Shown: piece by piece, positions 9,250-15,649 of the stretch
How the letters are laid out: the number at the start of each line of letters is the position of its first letter
How positions within the stretch are numbered: position 1 is the first letter of the stretch
Source of the DNA: Gracilaria caudata
Taxonomy: Eukaryota > Rhodophyta > Florideophyceae > Gracilariales > Gracilariaceae
Direction of reading: 5' to 3'
Assembly: GCA_030374735.1 (NCBI GenBank)
Contig: JASCIV010000621.1
Span: 1 to 15,649, forward strand
Length of the DNA: 15,649 nt
Translations under genes and position numbers: made by a program
Notes under the pieces: generated by a model
What the model was told of the DNA's origin: nothing
Seen by the model: only the letters and a program-made list of their open reading frames with translations
Database searches by the model: none

Positions 9250-10185
9250 ATGAGTCATCGTGAGGACACTCGAAAAGTTCACTACTGCATTGAAAAGCAG
9301 CATACGAACTGTCAAGTCGAAGATGGCTTGATTGGTACCCATCCTAGTCACCATTGCATCGTGTGCAAGCTTCCTATTCATGCCATTTGTGGACATATTC
9401 CTTCCGTATACCTCAGACAAAGATACGCCGCCGATAAACCCATAGAGGGATCGGGGGCCGGTGTATTGTGCAGTTCCTGCCAAGCGGAGGTACATGAACA
9501 CAGCAGAGATTTGGGTGTAAAAGCCCATCAGAAAACGTTTGTCAAAGTGATTGGGGACTTGGTTCCCCCCTATGTGTCGATGTTCAGGTACACAGAGAGC
9601 GGAGAAGTGCCTCAAAGAAAATCATATCAAGACAATTTTCATTTTGCGTGTACAAATAACGACAATCCATACATGGAAGGGGCGACTTGCAACAGGACTA
9701 AACTGATCCTTCCCGGCACGCGTTTGAACTCGTATTGCGGCGACAAGAATCTAAAACTTTCCGTAAAGCAGAAGAATGCCGAGAAATCGAGACGTTATAG
9801 GGCAAGACATCGGGCACGTTACAACCGGAACGCAAGAAATCGGTATCACGAGAAAAGAGTTCCTGACAAACATGTCAACACTGACCAAGACAATTTGCAA
9901 GAGCAGCAACAGCAGGATTCTTCTGAACGAGAAAATTTTTTTCTTTCCGTCGCTAATGAGAGAGATGAGAGAGAATGCAGAAACCTTTTCTCCTCAGAGA
10001 AGTTGCAGGGTCAATATCACGTTCACACAGTCACTGATATTTACGAGGTCAAGCGCTCCTTTCATGTTTTCAAGCCTCATATTGGTTCCGCTCGTGGAGG
10101 AGAGATCTATAGCGTTAAGAGAACTGTGGTGGGCGAGCGAGTTTTCGTTGGCTCAAGAAGAATGAGTTCCGACGGTGCGAAGTGA
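9250..10185 (+). CDS. ORF3: PHD-like zinc-finger protein with basic region
   Basis: This is an intact 311-aa ORF from ATG (AAAGATGAG context) to TGA. The N-terminal third has cysteines and histidines spaced C13-x7-C21 ... C36-x2-C39-x4-H44-x2-C47-x26-C74-x2-C77. From C36 on this fits the PHD/RING-like cross-brace pattern C-x2-C-x4-H-x2-C-x(12-46)-C-x2-C; only the first pair (x7 in place of x2) is atypical. A middle segment has three more Cys (FACTNNDNPYMEGATC, then YCGDK). Next comes a strongly basic stretch, EKSRRYRARHRARYNRNARN, probably nucleic-acid-binding or a nuclear signal, then a polyglutamine-like QEQQQQ run and an acidic/polar tail. PHD fingers usually read histone tails, so a role in chromatin targeting of the element is plausible but inferred. 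It follows ORF2 on the same strand and faces gene A tail to tail. Confidence 0.65.
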   Translation: MSHREDTRKVHYCIEKQHTNCQVEDGLIGTHPSHHCIVCKLPIHAICGHIPSVYLRQRYAADKPIEGSGAGVLCSSCQAEVHEHSRDLGVKAHQKTFVKVIGDLVPPYVSMFRYTESGEVPQRKSYQDNFHFACTNNDNPYMEGATCNRTKLILPGTRLNSYCGDKNLKLSVKQKNAEKSRRYRARHRARYNRNARNRYHEKRVPDKHVNTDQDNLQEQQQQDSSERENFFLSVANERDERECRNLFSSEKLQGQYHVHTVTDIYEVKRSFHVFKPHIGSARGGEIYSVKRTVVGERVFVGSRRMSSDGAK

Positions 10186-10336
10186 ACATGCTTGTCTGAA
10201 TAGAACTACAATTGTTTAGGGTAAGTAGTTCGAGACATACGAAACCGGGCATGAAACCACTGCTTGACTCAAATGATATCGCATCGTGTTTTTCTCCCGT
10301 GCATAAAGAGATATTAGTGTACGAATGAGGTAAAAA

Positions 10337-11313
10337 CTAGTTGGCACCTGTGGTGTTAAATCCACTAATGAATGAGTGGTTGCTGAGACAGCGTCGACAT
10401 GTGCACTGCTTTCGACACCAGCGAAGATGACGAACGAATAAAACAATCCACAAAATGCGAAAAACGTATGCAGTTGGGTCTGTGACAAGTGCGATAAGGA
10501 TATCACTGTTGACCAAAGTTTCGTTATCGGCATTGCGTGCACTTGTCGAATGATATATCCGTTCTGTCACATCTTGAAGGCCATGGCCTGAGTTCTCAGT
10601 GATGTAGTCCACCTTTCCTTCTTTCCCGATTCTGAGAGTCGTTCCTTTCTTCTCCTTTGGTAGAGTGACGTCCGCCCACCAGCACAAATTGAGCGCTACA
10701 AGACGTTTAGGCTGCAGTACGTAACGTTCGGGAACTCGGGATCAACGTACACATCTTGCACATCTGTGAAGGTGGAGAGTGTGTTTCGTTCGGGACACAC
10801 GCGTTGAAGCAACCCTATTGGCGCCATCAAGTTGTTTCTTCCCTCCGTGTATGCTACAGATTCATTGCCAGAAATAATGCTTCTCACTGCGACGATTCAT
10901 GTGACAATCTTTCCAAACGAGGAATTGCCGTACTCAAATAGCACTTCAGCGCCAGTTCCCGCCCACACGGTGAGCAGGAGCAGAAACAGGGTGACCAGAG
11001 AGCGAAGGAAGGATCGGCGACCGAAGGCGGAGGATGTGATGAAGCCATCGAAGAGTGCGGAGCACAAACCGAAACTGCTCAGTTTGGCGGCATGATGGTG
11101 GTGGAAAACGGCTGCAAACAGCGAGGTGGAGATGCGGAGCGTGAAGTCTCACATGGAGGTGGTGAGTTTGAAGAGGAAGAAGATGGCCAGGGCCTTGAGA
11201 GCGTTGAGGAGGTTGAGCTCGAGATTACTGTTCCACGCCTTGGGGGAGAGCGTGTGGGATGCCGGCGCGGCGGTGGACGGAGGCAGTGCCTCGCCGGCCC
11301 CGGGCGCGTTCAT
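10337..11313 (-). pseudogene. Gene A: interrupted membrane-protein gene
   Basis: I do not recognise the family. From the ATG at 11313-11311 one frame runs to 10699 with TGA at 11151-11149 and at 10899-10897, ending at TAG 10698-10696. Coding then continues one frame over from about 10736 to TAG 10339-10337. Codons on both sides of the first TGA are strongly G/C-ending, so that TGA interrupts true coding. Hydrophobic segments are LLNALKALAIFFLFKL just before the first TGA, SFLRSLVTLFLLLLTVWAG after it, and VFRILWIVLFVRHLRW near the end, followed by the Cys/Arg tail CRKQCTCRRC. Between the last two is a polar, ectodomain-like region with NxS/T sites. The frame change at about 10736-10696 can be read either as a frameshift or as a 41-base intron (GTGTACGT...CTGCAG) that keeps frame. 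No equally clean intron removes the first TGA. It is probably a decayed host gene. Confidence 0.5.
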
Positions 11314-12194
11314 ATTTTGCAGAAGGGCACTTACGTAATGCAATAAACACGGAGGAGCGTCCGATTTCGTAACGGCGAGACTGTAAACCGCATCTCATGA
11401 TGAGATTCTCATCGTTGCTAATCATGTAAAGCATATTGCGCGCAACCAGATGTAGATGCACGTACCCCGTACGTCCGAGTTGTATACATACACATACATA
11501 AATAGATCCTGTCTGAGTTTCTGAATTCGTAGAGTAGGGCTGGAGTAGATAATGACATTCATTTTCATTATCCATGTCGAGGCAAAAGAAAAAGAGTAAG
11601 CCAGTTGTTCAAGGCTACATAGTGTGGTAGTGATGAAGAAGCACTGCCAAAAGCCGAAGTGACATTCGCGTAATTTCACACCGTGTACGGTGCCGTACAC
11701 GTCCCGCCCCTTCATCCACTTGCGTCTTATCTGGAAGAGAAGACGTTACGTTGCACATGCCTCACGACGCGAAATGTTGAGAACGTTGCCATGAAGAACT
11801 TGATTAGACATATGCAAAAAAAGCTCTTGGCCTTCTTTCAGAGAGAAATTGGTGTCTAATAAGTGTTTACTACAGTTTAGCAATTGAAGACTGTTGTCCA
11901 CAATAAGGAAGAAAGAAGAACGGCACGTCGCGGCCCGTGTTCGAAATAACGTTCCCGGGTGGGACTACGTAATCTTTATGTAACAGGGTGGCGATGTTGC
12001 TGAGAGTGGTGGTCTGGTTGTAAGTAACGCGGCGCATGGGGTGTGCTTGTCCGATGTTGTCGAGCTTTGAACTGCTGGAATGCTACCTATCAACGAAGGT
12101 AGAACGCTACTGCCCAACTTTCTGGACTGATGGGTCCCAAAATTTTTGTGGCGGAGCTGCAAATCCATAATTTCCGTTCGGAATGATTACGGTT
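11314..12194. other. Spacer without supportable genes
   Basis: Frames of 60-116 codons occur on the minus strand (11225-11715, 11965-12168), but they overlap each other and show no motif or consistent codon bias. A (TACA)n-like run, tatacatacacatacataaa, lies at 11483-11502. The words CGGCCC[G/A]TGTTCGAA near 11930 recur near 14116 and resemble a tRNA T-loop, but no tRNA fold surrounds them. GTAAGT at 11337-11332 on the minus strand would be a strong splice donor just upstream of the gene A start, hinting at an upstream exon here. Confidence 0.4.
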
Positions 12195-12221
12195 GGTGCT
12201 TATGCAGGCTGCATAAGCACC
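12195..12221. repeat. 27-nt perfect palindrome
   Basis: Arms GGTGCTTATGCAG (12195-12207) and CTGCATAAGCACC (12209-12221) are exact reverse complements around a single G. The inner word CATAAGCAC recurs at 12410-12418. It lies within a 68-codon ORF (12183-12389) that I do not regard as a gene. It could be a protein-binding operator-like site, a cruciform-forming sequence, or a fold-back remnant. Confidence 0.75.
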
Positions 12222-12480
12222 CCTTACAGCTCATGTTGCTCCAACATTGCTGTGGCTAAAACCCTCGAAGCGAACGGTTATCTACAGTATGGGTATGGAT
12301 TCAGGAGCTCCTCAGGAAACGTCCCTACAACGCCTGCCACATCATGTGAGGTGCACCCGATGGTAAGCGCTCAATCGCCAACCTTATAAGTTCTCTCTCT
12401 CCCTCTCTTCATAAGCACATAGGGCGAGTCCCGACCTAAGTGTGGAGCGCTTCTGTGTAAGAAAGCGTTCTTTTTCCAGA

Positions 12481-12912
12481 ATGGTTCGTATTCGTTCGGG
12501 CCTTTTGTTGATGGTATCGGGAACAACTAATCCCTGCCGCTCATCAAGTGGAGGCAAGCTCAATCGAGCTAAAATCACAGGCTCCATACTTGTCTTCAGA
12601 GCCCGTAAGGTATACTCCGACTCGCTTTTCTCGGGATAGGATATACTTCCAGATTTGGCGTATTGGCTTGCCTTTCAAGACGTTTTCTTCTTCCTGCCTC
12701 TTCGCGCATTAGCGCTTTCCATGCCTTCGCATTGGACTTTTGAACGTTGTGATGCCCTAGCTGCAATGGTGCTCATTCACCTGAAACCGCAGTTCGTTGA
12801 CTTCATCGTCACAATTCCTTCAGGAGTTGCCGAGTTATGTCTTCTTCAAGTCGCAAACATTTTAAACGGATATGAGGAATGCAATGCCCTCAAGCAAGGA
12901 AAGCAAAATTAG
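12481..12912 (+). pseudogene. Interrupted hydrophobic ORF upstream of gene B
   Basis: From the ATG at 12481 a single frame runs 143 codons to TAG 12910-12912, broken by one TAG at 12637-12639. The ATG follows a pyrimidine run ending TTTTTCCAG (12471-12479), which looks like a splice acceptor. The translated pieces include ITGSILVFRARKVYSDSLF before the stop and AYWLAFQDVFFFLPLRALAL and LIHLKPQFVDFIVTIPSGVA after it, giving two hydrophobic segments. The end overlaps the gene B start by 41 bases in another frame, so it could be an upstream exon region of gene B or a separate decayed gene. No family is recognised, and a chance frame is possible. Confidence 0.3.
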
Positions 12913-13860
12913 TGTGCGTCTTCATCTTCAGCGCATGCTATATATCTCCGTTTTGACGACTGTTCTCTTCTTTATCTTGGAGATCTTTGTATCATTTTTC
13001 AGTGACCCGTATAGACGAGTTGAACCTCGTGGGTGTGTTTCGGTCAATAGATTCGATTTAATTCGAACAAATGATTGGGCTGCCTTCATGGCGATTGACC
13101 ATATCATGATCAACTGCATGAGAGTTGACAGTGGCCAAACCTTCCAAAGTGTTGGAAATCTTACCCTTCAAGATCACAAGCTTCGTTGCAGCAAGTCGCC
13201 GTTGTACAAGTTTAGTGGAGAACACCCCGTCGACAAGCCCATTCGGCTCAATTCCACACAAGCCTGCAATGATTTCGGATGCGTTTACACTGAGATTCGC
13301 GAACGTGTATTTTCCTTCTCCGCTTTGTTCTCACCAGACGAGATGAGCCAAGTGGTAGAGCAATGAATTGCACTTCCTTTCCTTGTCACTCAACTGCTCT
13401 TTGAAATTGAAGAAGGTCAGGAAAAAAAACTTCCAAGTATACTTGGACAGAGAGCAATCGATGCTTTCGCGAAGAACATCAATGACCCAATGCACTGCGT
13501 CGAAGTATATTGACAGGATCGGCCGAAACCACGTGCCCGTTTCTAATCTTTGACATTACAAGTGCGCCATTGGCCCTAATCTGTATCGTGTTGATAACGT
13601 GGTCATTCTCTCTCTTGGCATTCATTCTATCATTGTTTCTCAACCACCATATCTTCTTTGATATAAATGATCCGTTGCATTGGGCACAACGTACATGTCG
13701 CTGCAGTGGTGAACCTGTTGCTGAGGATCCAGCTGTCATTAGTGTATACGAGCACGGTGAACGATTCATTGTCACGGGCTTGAGTTCTCACAGGCCCAAC
13801 TTCTTCAAGAAAGTGAGATCATATCTATCGAGCTGTTTTACTCGCAAAACTGGACAATGA
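12872..13860 (+). pseudogene. Gene B: membrane-protein gene, interrupted or with intron
   Basis: I do not recognise the family. From the ATG at 12872 the frame encodes a short basic N-terminus, a transmembrane segment (MLYISVLTTVLFFILEIFV), then a Cys-containing ectodomain-like region (NCMRVDSGQ, NSTQACNDFGC) up to TGA 13364-13366. The same frame stays coding-like (IALPFLVTQLLFEIEEGQ...) to TGA 13511-13513. The frame one base over carries a strong second hydrophobic stretch (LALICIVLITWSFSLLAFIL) and a Cys/basic tail ending at TGA 13858-13860. Two readings are possible. Either a TGA nonsense plus a frameshift near 13486-13513, or introns: for example GTGTAT at 13305 to ACAG at 13516 joins in frame and removes both stops, giving 258 aa; GTATAC at 13437 to 13516 (80 bases) removes only the second. 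Topology resembles gene A. Confidence 0.5.
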
Positions 13861-15115
13861 GGAATCTGAGCTCTACGTCGAACTAGGAGACTTTACCGAT
13901 AGTCATGAACACTGAAGCAGCCAACCACGAAGAAACGAGCGAAAACTTTTTTAGAAGCGGGAGGGAGTAAAAATTGCCGGTTCTTGGGTCAAGCTGTTCC
14001 GTATCCTATCCCTCTTGGTTGAAGAGGGTAATAACACAAGCAAGACGAAAGACAAGAAGGCTCTTATTCTCTGTTACAAGCGGGAGACGCTGCAGTATTG
14101 CGAGTCATGTACGTTACGGCCCATGTTCGAACCCAGGACAGCTTTTTGGAGAGGGTGAAAGCGATGAGGGAGCGTACAATATTTGGGCAGGTTTGTCACA
14201 GTTTAGACTTCAATTTAACTGCGGACAAGGAGAACGAAGCATGATGATGATGATGGGTTGGATCTCGGCAGTTCTTGGCCCGTAGAGAATCAAAACATTG
14301 TAACGACGGATGCATTGAAAAAGAGGGAGACAAAGCGAAGGTGTAGCGTTATTTCAGAAAAGAGAGCTGCTCCTTCGTTGGGGTATCTGACCTTGACATG
14401 GAGTGGGAGACAAAGTAGAAGACGCAATCACAGTATTGGACCGTTTCTTCCATCCTGGTATCCAAGGGACTCAACAAAGAACCAAGAGCATGGCTTGCAT
14501 CAAAATGTTACAAGTACAAGGGTAGCAATGCCACTGTAGCAGCAAAGCCGAAAAAAAGCAGGTGAGCAACTCCGTCCCTCTGATTCCTAGCCGGGAAATA
14601 GTCCGATACCAAACTGATAACCTGAAGACCGAAGGATTCTTCAATGGGGAACCCCTCAGGCACGTTGAGGTGGAGCAGTAATCCGCCGAAAAATATGGGA
14701 AGGAAAGTAAGGGAGAGGATTTGTTCCTAGTACCCAGTGAGAGTTTCTCACTCCCTCCCTTATGGCTACCCTAGCTAGCCTAGCTTAATTGCAACGTCGT
14801 GCAGAACGCTTCTGGTAAAAGCAACCCTTCTCCTTGCAAAGAGAGCACTTAAAGAGTTTCAATTGCGATAAGACCCGTACTTTCTTTATAGTTAGTGACG
14901 TCGGTGTTGTACGTCTTCCGTCTTAAAGCGGTGAAAAAGAAGAAGTATCACCTCCAGAGCGGCGACATGGAGAGTAGAACAGTGAGCACGAAAGCAGATG
15001 TCAGGTATGACTCGCTTCTGATCGTGCTCCTATATTATGCTCAAAACTTTAATGTTCACGTATTCCAGAACCAAAATTGCACCAGACGACTTGAGAGATA
15101 TACCCACAACGAGAA
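13861..15115. other. Gene-poor spacer downstream of gene B
   Basis: There is no confident gene. Plus-strand frames 13974-14285 and 14258-14539 overlap, lack motifs, and the first runs through an ATG/GAT microsatellite (about 14240-14258), so I treat them as chance. A third frame has coding-like pieces, AITVLDRFFHPGIQG (about 14420-14464) and, after a TAG at 14523, an open stretch 14526-14678 including REIVRYQTDNLKTEGFF; this may be an old transposon scrap. A 7-bp stem (AGTGAGA/TCTCACT, 14736-14752) is present. The 3'UTR of the ATCase gene should begin at 15115 going down; I see no clear AATAAA on the minus strand. Confidence 0.35.
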
Positions 15116-15649
15116 TCAGTTCTTACCGAAGACCGTAGCCAGCAGAGCCATGCGAACATACATTCCATGTTCCATGTGTCTGAAATACACAGCTCGAGGA
15201 TCAGAATTAACGTCACTCGATATCTCGCCTAATCTTGGCAATGGAAGCATGATAATCGTATTTTCTTTTGCTCTTGTGAGCGTCTTGGGAGTGATCATAA
15301 ATGCATCCTTGACTCGTTCGTAGTCGCTGTGACTTTCGAACCTCTCTTTTTGGATTCTGGTCACGTGAAGAACATCTGTATCCTTGACAACATCATCAGA
15401 AAGCTCGACATGCTCATACTGAGGCACTCCCCTCTCGGACAACTCTTCCAAAAGACCATGCGGCATTCGCAGCGATTCCGGGGATACATAGCGTAATCGC
15501 ACAGAATATAACGCAAGGACGCGAGCCAAAGAATGTACTGTGCGATCGTTCTCAAGATCACCGACAAAGGTTATCGTGACGTTATTGACAGTCCCCAGTT
15601 CCTCGCGGATTGTGAAAACGTCCAACAAGGTCTGTGTAGGGTGTTCTCC
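15116..15649 (-). CDS. Aspartate transcarbamoylase, C-terminal domain (partial)
   Basis: ATCase joins carbamoyl phosphate and aspartate to make carbamoyl-aspartate, the committed step of pyrimidine synthesis. The visible 177 residues start at the window edge with GEHPTQTLLDVFTIREELG and end at TGA 15118-15116; the gene continues beyond 15649. HPTQ (visible residues 3-6) binds carbamoyl phosphate; DRTVHSL (35-41) contains the Arg equivalent to E. coli Arg167; TRIQKERF (97-104) holds the aspartate-site Arg and Gln; PLPR (136-139) and SDPRAVYFRHMEHGMYVRMA match the C-terminus of CAD-type enzymes, which end in LLATVLG-like residues as here. The CAD-like sequence suggests a CAD fusion or a stand-alone eukaryotic ATCase; the window cannot say which. 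Three usually conserved positions differ: GDLK is GDLE, the following Gly is Asp, and HPLPR is LPLPR. The last codons include GGTAAG, a possible splice donor, but the protein ends where the family normally ends. Confidence 0.93.
   Translation of the reverse strand, partial: GEHPTQTLLDVFTIREELGTVNNVTITFVGDLENDRTVHSLARVLALYSVRLRYVSPESLRMPHGLLEELSERGVPQYEHVELSDDVVKDTDVLHVTRIQKERFESHSDYERVKDAFMITPKTLTRAKENTIIMLPLPRLGEISSDVNSDPRAVYFRHMEHGMYVRMALLATVFGKN

Larger units (their letters stand above)
3231..10185. mobile_element. Probable CACTA-like element with divergent gene pair; ends unresolved
   Basis: The block contains a Tnp2 transposase on the minus strand and two or more ORFs on the plus strand, transcribed away from a shared 390-base spacer. 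Known CACTA elements usually carry the transposase plus a second protein; the head-to-head arrangement with a PHD-like protein is what stands out here. The coordinates given span the genes only. I looked for CACTA/CACTG termini and matching inverted repeats at 2830-3230 and 10186-10340 and could not identify them, so membership of ORF2 and ORF3 in the element is inferred from proximity and orientation. Confidence 0.5.

Noticed and set aside
11092..11346. Plus-strand frames opposite gene A
   Set aside because: They are open because of high GC; the minus-strand frame has the clear G/C-ending codon bias and transmembrane segments.
14105..14150. tRNA-like B-box (GTTCGAACCC)
   Set aside because: The flanking bases do not pair into a T-arm, no A-box or acceptor stem was found upstream, and a similar word near 11930 also lacks a fold.
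14895..15323. 142-codon plus-strand frame
   Set aside because: It overlaps the ATCase C-terminus on the opposite strand for about 200 bases and has no motif of its own.

Overview
The window looks like nuclear DNA of a eukaryote. It has long spacers, no bacterial-style operons, two eukaryotic DNA-transposon families (hAT and CACTA/Tnp2), splice-site-like signals, and the 3' end of an aspartate transcarbamoylase (ATCase) gene of the type fused in CAD proteins (animals, fungi, amoebae, red algae). A red alga or another CAD-bearing lineage would fit, but the sequence does not name the organism. All database-type statements here rest on recognised motifs; no search was run.

Layout. 1-877: no supportable gene. 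878-2030 (minus): decayed hAT transposase, C-terminal half, broken by a nonsense codon, a frameshift and another nonsense codon. 2000-2485: cluster of degenerate CTCCATTTGCACTCC repeats, containing a TATA-like site and followed by a small plus-strand ORF (2543-2830). 3231-6746 (minus): nearly full-length Tnp2 (CACTA/En-Spm) transposase, 1171 codons in ONE frame, interrupted by four stop codons and no frameshift. 7137-8309 (plus): divergently placed 390-aa protein of unknown family. 8319-9233: coding-like pieces that include two related CxxCM...KF motifs. 9250-10185 (plus): intact 311-aa protein with a PHD-like zinc finger and an Arg-rich basic stretch. The block 3231-10185 reads as one CACTA-like element with divergent transposase and accessory genes; its ends were not found.

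10337-11313 (minus) and 12872-13860 (plus) hold two broken or intron-containing membrane-protein genes (A and B). Each has an N-terminal hydrophobic segment, an ectodomain-like middle, a C-terminal hydrophobic segment and a Cys/basic tail. Between them lie a 27-nt perfect palindrome and an interrupted hydrophobic ORF (12481-12912). 13861-15115 has no confident gene. 15116-15649 (minus) is the ATCase C-terminal domain, which runs off the window edge.

The main themes are a dead or dying transposon neighbourhood whose frames are broken mostly by nonsense codons (many TGA), an unusual Tnp2 + PHD-finger element architecture, and a repeat array that could be a transposase- or regulator-binding region.
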